Source: Apostichopus japonicus (taxonomy: Eukaryota > Echinodermata > Holothuroidea > Aspidochirotida > Stichopodidae). From it: a stretch of 64,000 bases of DNA. Made by a program: the position numbers and the translations under genes. A model generated the notes under the pieces. It was not told where the DNA came from, ran no database searches, and saw only the letters and a list, made by a program, of their open reading frames with translations. Every line of letters begins with the position of its first letter. Position 1 is the stretch's first letter. The stretch is taken from NCBI RefSeq assembly GCF_037975245.1, contig NC_092563.1:23406960-23470959 (forward strand), written 5' to 3'. Below, piece by piece: positions 34,300 through 48,599 of the stretch.

Positions 34300-37200
34300 C
34301 TGGTTGTCTCTAATAATTGTCTCTAGTAGTCCTTGTTGTAAGTTCTACTCATTCAAAGGATAAGCTCTTTTGTTAAACTTCACCCTCTGATGAATAACAT
34401 GAAAAGACAGGAAAAAAGGAAGTAATTTTTTCTTTCCACAACCCAACCCCCCCCCCCCCTCACCTTCTCTTTTCTTTAAAGTAATTGTTGCATGAAGTTA
34501 ATTTTCAAAATCCGAATAATAATCGACTGTTACGGATAATTCCAGTATCCGGTGGATTTGGAATGCCAAATGCCAAATATAAAGAAATATTAAAAATGGT
34601 TGTGCCATAATTGATTAAATACCGTTGTGAATAACTAACAGTGTAATACGTCATAGGTAACTCCATACCTATCTAGGGGGTATCTCACTAGTTCTATATT
34701 TGACCTATGAATCTTTCAAATATTTCAAACTAAAAGTCAAAATTCTACGGTTGACATTTCATTTCTTAGTCTGTTTACCATGTAAACCTGTGAAACCACG
34801 ATGGTTTGTGATATGTGTGTGTGTGTGTGTCGGGGGGGGGGGGGCGGTAGGTGAGATGAAGTTGAGGTAGTCGAGATTAACAATGAAAAACACATTCGGA
34901 ATCTCTTATTTCTTGAAGAAAGTTTTGAAAAATTCTAGTAAATGTAACATATAAAAGTGTGTCTCACAATTTCAGATATATCTATTAAAAATTCATCCTT
35001 CCAAATTATAAACTTTTAGATGAAACCAAGTACTTTTTCTGCAGTGGAGTCACCAAAGGAGAGTTAAATTCCCCCACTACAAAACATTGAAATTTGGTGC
35101 CCCCCCCCACCCCCACCCACTCCTACCCTTCCTTAAACATGAATCATCAGACACGTATAACATAAACAATGTTCCGTTTAGGTCCGGTTTGTACGATATA
35201 CTCAGTTTGGTGTGAAACAGCGAAGTGAAAACTGTCCCTTACATCACGTTCTCCCCCCCCCCCACCCTCCTTCCACTCTTCGTTCCCTATTTCTCCAGTT
35301 CCCCGTCCCATCTACTCGGGTAAAACTTGTAGTCTGTACGATTGCATTAAAAATACCCACAATAAATTTTCAATCTTTGAAGAATATAAAAAATGCTGAA
35401 ATTTTGCAATGTCATCACCATGATATGACTTGCCGCATCATTGCAGATCTTTGATAAAGACATGATTTTTTTTTCCTTCCAAAAGCACATAACAACACTT
35501 GTATGTCCATCCTCCCTCACAATCCCCTCCCCAAGGCGATACCTTATATATAAATATGACGTATTGGTATAAATTTAAATTCCAAATACTGGAAGTTTCC
35601 ATATTACTGGAAGTTTTCCATATTTGGTGAAAGTATCATATTTGTAAACATCGCTTTTCACTGATTCAGACAACTTTCGAAAGATCTCCAGCTGTGATAG
35701 ACCAAAACAAATCTAAATTGAATTTTCTTATTGAGGCCATTTGAAGGTATTTATCGTTCCATCGCTGTTGCTGTCTGTTTCGGCGTGTCATGCTGATTAA
35801 TCGTGTATAATCATCGATTGTGTATTGATCTTTTGTCAATAATTGATCAATATACCTCTCTATTGTACAAGTTTGTTTGACCGATACAGGATTCTGATAT
35901 TTATGCTTGTTTTTCTATTAACATTTCTTTAACTTGGTTTAATACTAAAGAATGGTGACATGATTGATATTTATCATAAGTAGTGGAGAATACCCCCCCT
36001 CCACTTCCATAAAAAAGTGGACACATCCCTACCCCCCCCCCACCCCTTCCCATCCTCCCAACACAAGTGGTTGATTTTCGAATCTATACCAACAAAAGAA
36101 ATACAGGCGTTTTAATTATCCTTTATCTTCCGGAAAGTATACAGCGCATAAATCGGGGGGGGGGGGGGGGGGACATGTTGGCTGTGATATTGAACACGCG
36201 TAGTTATTGAAAAGAATGCGTTTATGTATGGTGGTGTGTGTGTCTGTGTTTGTGATAATAATGTAATACACAGTGTACACACATTCTATGCTTTGAAACC
36301 ATACCATATTGTATAGCTAAATGTAATTTAATATATAATGTTTATGAAATGTCACAGATGTATATAGACACGAAAAACTACATAAACCGAACAATAGCAC
36401 GGTTCAATATATAGTGTAATTGTTACACGTGGTTTTTATATATTGAAGTAAGTCAAACAATCTTAAAGGATTGGGGAGACAGGTATAGATGGGGGCAGGG
36501 CGAGGAGGATGCTGTGTAAGGGGGGGGGGGGAAGGGGCTGAAAGTAATCAAGTGACACCCATCTCATGAAATGTGTACTGGTATATCATAAAAACTAATA
36601 TTTCTTTATGCTTTGAAAAATTCTTTTTTTCATTTCCGAGCTGTTTCAAATCAAATAACCGTAAAGAGTGAGTGTGAAAAAGTTTTTTTTTTTTTTAAAA
36701 ACTTGTTTTCTTCTGAACTATTTTATGTTCTATAATATACATAACATGCATCAAGTGACTTCCTTACCGTAATAAACTCGTTACTTTTTAGGTATTATTT
36801 ATGATCAACTCCCACCGCCCCCCCCCCTCCCCTCTCCAATTCCACTTCTCCCTGGATGAGGTAAAGGTTTAATTAGTCCCAAAATGTTGCCACATGTATA
36901 ACTAAATTATTAAAACATATATTCATCTTCCAGACGAATGCTGCAGCTTAAAGGTGAATATAGACATATCCAGTCCTTGGTCAGTTCTGAGCTAACTCGA
37001 CCGTCTGGAGCCAATATACGGCTCCATATGCTACTCCAATGTTTTGTACGCATAACACTGAGGAATTATGAAAGTTGGTATGAGTTAAATGGAAGTGTTT
37101 TCACATAGGTACCTTTGGGACCCAGCTCTACCTTGAAGCCAGTTGAGCTTGGGTCATCTTGGAACTTGTCGGCATTCTGTCTATTGGATGGTCCGGTAAT

Positions 37201-38640
37201 GTTCATTTGTAACAGTGTATCCTACACCCTTTACTACCATAATACCTGAATACAGCCTTATATATATATACACACGTGCGCCCGTCCTGGTCTAGTGCTT
37301 GCAACTTATGTTATTGCTATATAAGAGTTTTCTTCCAGTTGCCGAATAGAGGTCATGCCAAGTCAGGCAAAGAGCAATTCTTATCCGGGCGTAATCCTTC
37401 GAAGAGTCATTCACCGACTCAACCATCACTTACGTCACATGGAGTAAAGTGAGACAAACAAAATGGCTACCGCTGTGCGCGGATAGTATAACTCCGTCAA
37501 TGGCAGAGACCAAACTCACTCGCTGCGTAGGCGTAGCAACCTGATTCGCGGTGACGCGTCGTCTATGAACGCGACGAGCTCCCCTTGGAGAACCTATGAT
37601 TGACACCAAAACAAGTGACTCTTTTAAAAGACATTTTTTTGAATCCAAATATTGTGAAAAATGTTTGTTATTCTAAATTTAGATGAGAAATATGACGATG
37701 AGCATATGAAGACATACGTAGTACATATTTCAACAGCATGACGCTGCAAAGTTTACAAACAACTTTGGACCCCATGGTTACGTTCATGACGTTACACATC
37801 TAGTACAGGTAGTCGTACCAAAGTCAATACGAAGGGGGGGGGGGGGTGGTTGCGTCAGCTCTTTTGGTTCTAATATTAGCATTTTTCTGTATGAAATTGT
37901 GATTTGAGGTTCACTTTCTTGGTTTAGATAATTGTCACTGGGTATGCGTGCAGATGGCTATTGGGGGGGGGGGGATATTAGAGAGACAGAGAGATTGAAC
38001 GAAAGACCGTTACAGAAAATAAATATTCAATTTAAACTTGTCATTTAATTTGAAGTAGAAAATAATCCTTAATGAAAACAAGGCCGATGGTATATTTTCA
38101 GTGCCATTGTCACTATTATATTAGTAATATTAGTCGAGTCACGCTTGTTGTATAATTCTGCAATCGTTCCGAAGAGTTTGGCGGACGGGAGGGGGTAGGA
38201 TGGGAGGGAGGGAGGGAGGGAGGGGGTTACTTTTCCTCTTTTGAAAACGGATGAAGAAGGCACAGAGGGACAAAATCGTATTGGAAGAGATGTTTCAGAA
38301 TAGACAACATAAGTAAGAATGAGTAACAAGTGAGTAAACTGAATAAGCTTAAGCTAAACCTCATTTCAAAGACTTCAAGCAGCTCCTTTGCGTTGATTTT
38401 GGTACTTTTTGTATTCCACACAATTCAGGTCAGTTGCAAAACTTTGAGGAGACACAAAACCAAATCATTATCATTGGTCTATGTGATATAGAGAGTCTAA
38501 GAGAGATGACTGTCAGGGAAAAAATCCCCAAACAGTTCAGACAAATTCTTATTCCATTTGATATATATTACAGACTTAATGCTCCTTAATTTATTTACTT
38601 TATAAGGTTGAAGACTTGATAAGTTCTAAATAATACCCAT
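34300..38640. other. Unassigned DNA with many G/C homopolymers
   Basis: No gene recognised. Runs of at least nine G or C appear near 34449, 34833, 35100, 35251, 36031, 36155 (18 G), 36511, 37836 and 37963. A (GGGA)n occurs at 38193-38225. The stretch 37430-37640 is richer in CpG but has no exon-like reading that I can support. Confidence 0.4.
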
Positions 38641-38643
38641 ATC

Positions 38644-39885
38644 TATGGTGCGCCTAGTGTGCCATAAGTCCTGAAGTTTATATGTGTCGACTTCACTTGA
38701 CATGTGTTAGTTTCTCACGCTCATTGGGAGAAATCGACATATGTCGATTTCAGTTAACATTATGTTGGTTTCTGGTCTTCTCATTCGACGATCATTGTCA
38801 CATGTCGTTTTCTTGTGCTCTGATTGGACGAAATTGACATATGTCGAATTAATTTGACATATAGGCCTATGTCGGTTTTCGTGCTCCCATTGTCGCATGT
38901 TATTTTCTAGTGCTCTGATTGGAAGAAATGTGTGAATATGTGAATGAAATGAACATGTGAATGAAATGTAACCAGTACAGTATACCAGAGCATAGATTTG
39001 GGGAGGATGGGGAGGGGGGGGGGTTGAACAAAACATGAAATTGCATCTCGTTAGAGTGTGCTCTTTAATGCTGGTCGTGTGATCAACAATGTAGGCCTAA
39101 AGTTTGAAAAAGCGAGTCCTGTCTATGGTCTTGCCTATAATTCCTGAATTTCCTTTTGCCAATCAATTCTCTTATTTTCTGCCCTATTAGTCTAGCCTAT
39201 ATTAGAGGCCTGTACTACGATCGGATCCATAACAAGACTATACAAGGAATAAAGAGAAAAAGGAAAGCTGTCCGGATAGGTCATCCTAGGCTTACACAAC
39301 TAATTAAACTTGCATATCAAGATAATGCTGGACTTTTTTGCTGGTTCTTCCATGGTCATGGTTTCTTATTTTGACCTTTATGCTATAGGCAAAGCTTCAT
39401 GAAAAGAACTTTGTGAACGTACCGTTTAGCTATTAAAATCTCAACTGTTTGGATTCTGGGGCCTATGACTATGTATATATAATTAATCATAGCACGAAAA
39501 CCGACAGATGACAATTTAATTCGACATCTGTCGATTTCGTTCACAATATGTCGATTTCTTCCAATCAGAGCACTATAAAATGACACGTGAAAATGGTCGT
39601 CCAATGAAAGCACGGGAAACTCACATATGTCAATTTAATTCGACATATGTCGATTTCGTCCAATCAGAGCGCTAGAAAACAACATGTGACAAATGATCGT
39701 CCAATAAGAGTACGAGAAACTTCAATATGTCAATTTAATTCGACATATGCCGATTTCCTCCAATGAAATCGCTGGAAACTAACAAGTGACAGTGGTCGTC
39801 CAATGAGAGCTTGAGAAACCGACATATGTCAATTTAATTCGACATATGTCGATTTCAGGACTTATGACACACTATGCGCACCATA
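38644..39885. mobile_element. Fold-back / long-TIR element with CCAAT-bearing arms
   Basis: The left end TATGGTGCGCCTAGTGTGCC and the right end (reverse complement TATGGTGCGCATAGTGTGTC) match closely and continue as inverted arms of about 290 bp (to 38935) and 390 bp (from 39497). The right arm is built of four units of about 100 bp, with CGACAT anchors at 39522, 39641, 39741 and 39840. Each unit has a CGACATATGTCG palindrome, an AATTAAATTGACAT segment and two CCAAT(C/G/A)AGAGC-like words. The centre (about 38940-39490) is unrelated, with a short A/T-rich 5'-to-3' asymmetry and no transposase. The element could be TA-flanked (TA is inside the terminal repeat, so the target duplication cannot be proved). 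Superfamily undetermined. Confidence 0.8.
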
Positions 39886-39899
39886 CACATCGAGTCACG

Positions 39900-40540
39900 T
39901 GCGCTTTCATGTTTTCCTTTAAGTTATTACAAGTTATTACAATGCTTGTTTTCTGTATGAAGAAGATAGGTTTTCAAATGTTGAATCTAACATATCCAAG
40001 CTCTTTACATGACATAACGCTGGCATTTGTTTCAGTATCTAAACTGTTTAAATTATACCTTGTAACTATATGAAACTAAAAATAAACGCAACTAAAAAAG
40101 TATGGGATCCTATAGTGTCACAATGACATCACAGATTTAAGAAAGAACTGCCCCTACCCCAACTCAACACGACGTATCAGCTAGGATATGTCCCAAATAG
40201 GGCAAGATTTTTCCTTATGTGTGTCAGTCATCGAATTAAATTTTGGTTGCATAAGATCAACAGTATAACGTTAGCTTGAGCATTCTTAGAATGTTTGGTA
40301 ACCTTTTCAGAATTGTGTGACGTGACACAAAAAAAGCTGCATTTAGCGGATGAAGACACTCTGTGTCTCACTGTACATGCCTTATTGGTGCTGTCGCTCA
40401 AGTTTGAAGACAGGGGCCAGGTACTACAGACTCGGGGCGGGGCCCAGGGCCCGGGCCGTGGGAGATGTGGGTAAAACTTTAGTGTTTTCTCACTTTAGAG
40501 ATAAATATACGATTTTAATTTTGTTTTTCTGCTTCCGTTT
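39900..40540. other. Unassigned DNA before a possible exon
   Basis: No repeat family recognised. It contains a GC-rich CGGGGCGGGGCCCAGGGCCC segment near 40433-40452 and a C/T-rich stretch ending at 40553. Confidence 0.4.
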
Positions 40541-40556
40541 TTGTCAATAACAGGCG

Positions 40557-40712
40557 ATGGAAGATGGGGAGCAAGGAGATGCCAAAAACGGAAACAAAAA
40601 CCATCAATTTGCTAATGATGTCCCATCGAAAGTGACGTTTGACTTTGCCTTTGACCGACTTAAAATACTTTCAAAATCAGACAGATTAGCTGTAACTACA
40701 TTATATAAATGA
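40557..40712 (+). CDS. Possible first coding exon or small ORF, unknown
   Basis: An ATG in good context (GGCGATGG) opens a 51-codon frame immediately after a pyrimidine-rich tract and ATAACAG, an acceptor-like site at 40546-40553. The predicted N-terminus, MEDGEQGDAKNGNKNHQFAN, is hydrophilic and acidic, like many genuine cytosolic protein starts. The frame ends at TGA 40710-40712, or could be spliced out earlier (for example at TCGAAA|GTGACG near 40630). No domain can be recognised and no downstream exon was found in the window. It may be a chance frame. Confidence 0.28.
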   Translation: MEDGEQGDAKNGNKNHQFANDVPSKVTFDFAFDRLKILSKSDRLAVTTLYK

Positions 40713-41077
40713 ACTTTCGTAGGAAGGACAAAGTGAGGCTAATTGATCCGGTTAAACTTGTCATCATTGTACTTTTAGATAAATTTATCATTAAACAGTA
40801 AACACCACCAATGGCCTGCAGGAAATAATCATGTTACCGATTTTTTTTTTGGGGGGGGGGGGGAAGGGGGTAGAAGTACATGATATTATACACCGGACCA
40901 AGTCTTTGAAATATTTCACACCAGTGTCAATTGATCGGTATAAAGTTTACAAAATATAACTCATTTCGAGTATGAAGTCCATTCTTATTGTTTTCTACTT
41001 TAAGATTTTTTTCTCTTTTTCTCATTTTATTTATTGTCCAATGTTCTCTTCTTTCGATCTTTGTTGATAATTTGTTG

Positions 41078-41078
<1 letters not shown>
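40713..41078. other. Unassigned DNA
   Basis: A G-run of about 14 lies at 40851-40864. Nothing else recognised. Confidence 0.4.
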
Positions 41079-41150
<72 letters not shown>

Positions 41151-41152
41151 CC

Positions 41153-41241
<89 letters not shown>
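41079..41241. repeat. (TA)n microsatellite with a short break
   Basis: Two alternating TA blocks (41079-41148 and 41163-41241) are separated by AGGCCTATATATAAA. Long Tyr/Ile frames across it are readings of the repeat. Confidence 0.96.
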
Positions 41242-41245
<4 letters not shown>

Positions 41246-42540
41246 TTTTTCTCAAGTTAGCGTTCAATAAAGGAATACTTGATTCCGTTCGAAGATCAAA
41301 AATAGCCTTAATCGCCATTCTACAAATCGGAAAAATTCCCATTAATGGTATCCATATTTGGAAGGAAGACACATACGAAAAATTTGCCAAATTAGGTCGG
41401 ATTGTTGAATTTAAATGCTGCATTTATCGTATTATTCACAAATGGACTCGAAAAGCTACTTAGTTAATTAAATATTATTATCTATGCCGTCGACCTTTTC
41501 AGAGAAATAGTTAAAAAGCTACAAAGAGAGAGAAGTGGAGAGAGAATTTGTGATTTTTAACTTTCATCGTTAAACATATACACTCGCTACTCTATAAGTC
41601 TATATAACAGACCTTTTAATTTTCTCATGATCATATATCTTAAAATCGAAGAAGATCTTGGGAAAATCTGATCGATGTTGCAACCAAGTACAATGGTTTG
41701 ATAGACCCCCCATGTTGAAACAACCATGAATGGGGTGACAGAATAGGCGTCATTAACACCCCTTTTTGTGAAATAATATTTCTTTGATTTTAATCTGTTT
41801 ATAAGGTCAATAAAATACTAAATGAACCGTACCGATACATCACGCCGACCAAAGAGACCACCCCCTTTTCTTTATTCCTCTCTCTCTCTATTTCTTTACT
41901 ACAACCGAAGAATGATTTCAGTTTGAATAAAGAACTGATGTGTGATAAAGATTTTAACGTGTATTCACAATGTTCGATGGATCACAATTATCGTGGAATT
42001 GTACTTTATAAGGGCTAAGTTTTTTTTAACAGGAACCATTGTAATTTTTGTTTGGTGGTGGTTATTATTATGATATTCTTTTATCAACTTTCTCTCCCCC
42101 CCCCCCGCTTAAATTCCTTAAACATGTCAATCGTATAATAGAACGACTTGACCATTGCGCATTGATTCAGTCCGAGGTATAAATATCAATATAAACATAT
42201 ATTTATTATAAAATTTCTCACGCAATACACCGTGAATTTAGTCATTGACCTGAAAACAAATTGTTAATGTGTGATGCACGAAGCACCTTGTCAGTTGCAG
42301 ACCTAGTTATTGTGTCGGCGTCTTTTATATGAGTTGACCAGATCATGAAATCTTTATAAAATACTCGGAATCAATTCGGCCAAAATCAAAGGCGACAAAA
42401 ATGTAAAGCCAACACAAGATAAATTTATGAAAATAAATCGATTGACACCACTAGTATAAAGAGAATTTAACTAACGGAAGTATACTCTCAGAGGTTCTAG
42501 TATAAATTTAGATCGAGGTAATATGGGTTTATTATCATAA
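41242..42540. other. Unassigned DNA
   Basis: No gene or repeat family recognised. Includes a C-run at 42098-42107. Confidence 0.4.
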
Positions 42541-42550
42541 AGTGGTGGGC

Positions 42551-42724
42551 AGGGGAGGGGAGGGGAGGGGAGGGGAGGGGAGGGGAGGGGAGGGGAGGGG
42601 AGGGGAGGGGAGGGGAGGGGAGGGGAGGGGAGGGGAGGGGAGGGGAGGGGAGGGGAGGGGAGGGGAGGGGAGGAGAGGATAGGAGAGGGGAGGGGAGGAG
42701 AGGAGAGGAGAGGAGAGGAGAGGG
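42551..42724 (+). repeat. (AGGGG)n pentanucleotide array
   Basis: AGGGG repeats perfectly about 24 times to 42670, then changes into AGGAG-GAG units to 42724. The three Pro/Ser/Leu antisense frames here are readings of the repeat. Guanine runs on one strand could form G-quadruplexes. Confidence 0.97.
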
Positions 42725-42873
42725 AAAATCTGTATTTTGTACACCAGAAATGCAAAAGAGCGGAGTGCAAAATTTGATCAAACCTGTAGAAACACTCTCA
42801 ATCACAATGTGCGAATATGGACATCGATGGGCGTTAATCAAGTGAGGGCATAAGTTTATAGTCTTATTAGCCT

Positions 42874-43725
<852 letters not shown>

Positions 43726-46340
43726 CAGTCACAACCCCCTCCCCGATTTGTTTATAAAGATAATTGTTACCGAATTTAAATTTCAAAGGGGAAACTTGAG
43801 GTACACCTACAGTATCTTCCACATGTACTGGTTTCCATTTAGATCAACTATTTTTAAGCTAATTATATATTACTATTTTTTTTTTATCTATTTAATTTAC
43901 CGCTTGTTTCTTGTTGTAGTTATTTTTTATAACAATTTATGTATATATATTTATATGTTTATATTTTTTTACGTCTGTAGCGCCTGTTCTCTTAACAGCA
44001 TCATGCATGCGACGTTTATTTTCAATGAATGGGAATTTTGTGTTGCTTTACCCTCTCAGCATGCCATACTATTATCATTATTCGTAGTCACTTACCATAC
44101 AGTGATTAAGGACCCCATCACACCCCCTTAATGTGTAACACCTTATAATCCCTTGGTGAGAAAAGTGCACATTGAATCACGTAACAGTTTGACCTGCTAT
44201 TCGTCAATCATACTTTTTCTTTTTTTTCTTCTCATTTCTTTCCCAATTATTTCGATCATTTTATTTTATATTGTAACCACTTCCGCGTTCTACACACAAC
44301 CAGTATATAAATATAAATATATAATATAACTTGGAAGGATGTGTCAAAGAATTCTAAACATTATTGAGTGATTTCAAAACATCAGTTTGCACCTTGTGAG
44401 ACGGTGGTGGGCGCCGCAGGACTCGGTCCTCCCTACGCACCCTGAATGGCTTTATAGGGGTGCATTGTGCGACGTGGTGAGGTTTGTTTTCACAAAAGGG
44501 GGATTAACTTTACTGCTGGCGACTTGCTGCGTTCATGAAAAAATGATTATCATTTGATAAAACTGACCTAGAAGGCTTTGGAATATCATATTGTTTGCAG
44601 AAGAGAAGCAATTTTCTTGAAACATTGACACCCATTATCATCTCGGTGAAATAGGTAGACTGAGTCTCTAACACAATGGATGCTCTTAGCCATGGTAGAA
44701 AGGGATATAATGGAAGGTTGATATCAATGGTGAGCGGCAAGGTTAAAAAAGATCAATGCATGGACGCAAGAATATACAACACAACTGACATATGTTGCAT
44801 GGTCATGACTCACTTCGTTACATCCTATACATTCTGTTCTGTCGATGAAATCATTGATAGGCTATATGCCGTTACCAAGTAACCATCATCTAACAATATT
44901 TACTGAACAATGTAACAAATCCGGATTAAAGGAAGTTAAAGCACTAGAAGAAAGGTCGGTGGCGGAGGGCGGTGAATGGAGAGGGGGTCGGGGTCGGGGA
45001 AGGGTATGGGTGAGGGTGAGGTGGAGGTAAGAAACTGATATTGTCCGTTATGTTTGTAATGTAAGAGCATGGTTATGAACGGAACAAAAGGCAAACGATT
45101 TTCGTTTTAACATTTATAGATAATCATTATGCTGGTCTTTATCACATGCGATTTGATTAAATTAAACGACTGACGTTGAGCCTAACTGTACAACTGTTTA
45201 CGTTCAATATACAAAGTATTGCAGTTAAAACTCACCAGATTCTCTCAAGTATAAAGTTTAATACTTCCTGTCAAAAATAATATAAGAAGCCTTTTCTTCT
45301 CATTGAAACTTGGTACGATAAGATTGTAACTATAGCCATATCTGTGTAAGTTTATGAGTTCTAATGACTAAGAAGCCCACAGAAGCTCATTTGAGAACCC
45401 GTAACATTTCACGATCGTGGCTTATATTATAAACCATCACTTTTCGATGAGAAATTAAGCGCATAAGGAGGCAGGCGTGTGACTGACAGTCGCACCTATT
45501 ACTGCTTCAATGGAACCCACTTAGCGTCACCATCCGGCGGAAGACAGTTATATCTTATCCACGGCATCGTATGACCACTTTCTCACATAGCGATGCCTTG
45601 ATGAAGGCGTTACAACCACAGGGGTGGGATCCGGGATTATTAAACATGTTGGGGCATGGCCCTTAGGGCGCTGACTCCCATGTAGGGGGCCTGGGCACCT
45701 CGGATTAAAATCCCCAGGCACTTGGTATATACATGCTAGACAGTGCTGATAAATACCTTATTTTTTGTGGTGTTTAATAGGAGGGAGGGGGGGGGGGGGG
45801 AAACCGTATGCCCTGGATCCCGGGTCTGAACGAACATCACTTGCGGTACATTCATGGCGAATTGATTACAATAACAACTTCAGCACAAGTCATACTATGC
45901 ACATTAGGTTATAGCCTAGGATGGCATAATTAGTCTGATATGAAAGTGCATATAGATCTGCAGGCTATATAGATATTTACCCGTATATAAATGGAGAACA
46001 AAATTAGAGGAACTTTCTCAAACTATTATAGATTTTAATCCAGAACAAAAGTGGACCTGTATTGGTCGTTATCATGTCACGTTTACATTTTCTGTCGGAG
46101 AGATATAAAGTTCAAGTCAAAAGTGAAATCTTCGTGCCATTAATACAAGGACAACTTGCCCTCGAACTACAGACAACCTTGTAAAAAAAATATTAAAAAA
46201 TAAACAACTTCCCTGATGTATTTGTGTACCAGAGGATGTTGTTACGTCGCAAACATCAATGAATTAGTAATATTACCCGAAAGGAACGAAACACGAGTAG
46301 GGAAGGATAGGTTATGCATGTAGTAGACACTACGTAGAAA
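43726..46340. other. Unassigned DNA
   Basis: No gene recognised. A GGGGTCGGGGTCGGGG purine-rich tract lies near 44985. The stretch 45619-45828 has hAT-like end words but fails the duplication test (see rejected list). A G-run lies at 45787-45800. Confidence 0.4.
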
Positions 46341-46349
46341 ACAGGGAGA

Positions 46350-46580
46350 ATGGAATTGCTCAGAATCGCAACAGTGTACATGTGCTTAGTGCACAGAATA
46401 TATATATAGTGAGCATCACGTTGCTCTAAATTGCCAAAAAAAAAACTTTGTGCGTATCCAATTGCTCAGAATCGCTCAATGCACGGCACACGTCGTACTA
46501 TAAAGGCGCATTGTGTTGCTCCGAATTACAGAGTAAATATAGTTGGCGAGCAATATGATGCTCCGAATTCCATATAAGAA
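46350..46580 (+). repeat. Scattered TTGCTC(A/C)GAAT(C/T) words
   Basis: Related words TTGCTCAGAATCGC, TTGCTCTAAATTGC, TTGCTCAGAATCGC, TTGCTCCGAATTAC and ATGCTCCGAATTCC occur within 230 bases at uneven spacing, suggesting a very old tandem repeat. Confidence 0.45.
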
Positions 46581-47099
46581 GAGACTTTGCAACCTACTAT
46601 GCCAGCTTGCCAGCATCCGACTGAGTCTGTAACAAAATTCATGAAGCCAACAACATAACTGAGTTGATCTCATCACAGCATTTGATCCCGTAACGAGGAA
46701 TGTTGATTCAGACGTCAGGACATGGTAACATTAAACTTTTGCACAAATTGTTGTTTCTTTGCTTAAAAAAACTCAGTACAAAGAATGTTCCTTCAGACAT
46801 GGTATCAAATATGATACCTAATACATTAGATGAATTTGGGGGCTATTTATATATTTAACTTCGAACTATATATTTCGACATTAGAACTTCTAAAATATGT
46901 CGGGTGCACAATTCTGAAAGGGATTTGGAAAATATTTTGTTGATTTTCCAAGGTTGACGGATGAAAGTTTATCAGCCGTGCCTTCAGAAGATCAATTTCT
47001 GACATCATATACCGGTATAGGCTATGAGGTATATCATGAAACTCTTCAAACCATGATCGAGTGATCAGGGAGCAGCATAGTGTCTTGATATGGTGACGC

Positions 47100-47235
47100 G
47101 GTTCGGGATTTTAGAGTGGCACGTTGTGTCACATCACATCGCGTCAAAGTGTCGCACCGATGTCATATAGTGTGACAGTATCATCGTGTCACATCAGTGA
47201 CATATAGCGTCACATGATGTCACAATGTGTCAGGA
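47100..47235 (+). repeat. GTGTCACATC-rich imperfect repeat
   Basis: GTGTCACATCACATCGCGTC, GTGTCACATCAGTGACATAT and several GTCACA/TGACAT words recur without a regular period. Confidence 0.5.
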
Positions 47236-48599
47236 GAACTATGTTGCTGTCAAACTCATGACAATTGGTATTCACTGACAAACAAGGAAACCAAAATAAA
47301 AACAAGGCAAAGCAAAACAAGTCAAACCCCCATTTAAATATTGCCCGCTATAATCGGTAGCAGTCAACGAGCTGTAAAAAGTATCGACAAATTAATAAAG
47401 TTATTATATTTCTGATTTCTGTTTGGTTTGTTTTAAATAAGAAACAAACAATTGTGTGTCACTGAATGAACCGTTCAACTCTGCTTTCATGGTGTTTTTC
47501 CTTTATTTTTTTATTTTTTAATATTTTTTATACAATTTGTGTTGTTCGCTTTGTCGTTTTGTGTTGATAAATGAACTCTATTATACTCATAGTCCAGCGC
47601 GATTGATGATCTGAACGTTGTTGTGAAATTAACTTTCTAACGAACTGCTGAAAGTCATTTGCATATATTTAAATTGGCATATACATATACATGAAATACA
47701 ATAAATAATGCATGATGATGCATGCATGGCTATATATAAACTCATGCGTGTCAAGCTTCAATCTTTCGTCTGCATGCCTGCACTTTCTTTTCTTCTTCCT
47801 TGGCTTTTTTTTTCTATTTTTTTCCTTCTTTTTAACTCCTTTCCATAATCCATCCGTGATATCCATTATCATCGAGGTCGGATAGCTTCCCAACAACAAA
47901 CATCTCCACAAAAGTTGACCATTTTTCTCGCTCGCTTGAAACACGCGAGGCTTGCATTATAACACTCCATTACCATGACAACGTGGTTTTTTTGGTACCC
48001 TCTATCAATATATTTTCCCCTGCGGGGTACAGGCGACGTCTTTGTCGAAGTCATATTTCAAGTTTACGCTATGCAAACAGGCTTGACAATAGCACCCCTC
48101 TGTGTTACGCCGCGCACCCCGGGCCATTCCCACCGATCGTGAACCGGGGAAGCCTCAGTCTTGTCTTTTTTTTTCATTCTTTTTTTTTTGTTTTTTTGGT
48201 GTGATTCATCTTTAGAGAATGTTATTATCTGGGGACCTCCACGGTACCCATAGTTTATCACAAACGTTCAAGTCGACCCAAACAATTTTTTTTTTGTGAT
48301 TTGGGAAATATTTCGTCCTGTATTTTGAGTAAAAAGGCCGCTCGTAAAAAAATTGTATGATGGCAGTAATTGGTGATGCTTGATAAGTTTATCGGCCAGT
48401 ATAGTGCCATCATCCTATACACGCTTAACTTATCTGTGTATGTTGGCATCGACCTCATGCATGGTGGCGATCCAAACAGACGACAGGTCCCCAGATGAGC
48501 CGTTTTCATCCAAGAAATGACAAAATCATAACAACTTAACAGATCGATATAGCCTATCAAGTTAGTTTTGTGACTTTTATACGTAATTAGGAGATGATG

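Noticed and set aside
37430-37648. 72-codon minus-strand frame in a CpG-richer region
   Set aside because: No family-like pattern, no splice sites, and other frames are nearly as open.
42471-42841. Three Pro/Ser/Leu frames
   Set aside because: Readings of the AGGGG array.
45619-45828. Possible third hAT family (CAGGGGTGGGATCC and CTGGATCCCGGGTCTG ends)
   Set aside because: The ends match poorly and the flanking 8-mers (TACAACCA and AACGAACA) differ.
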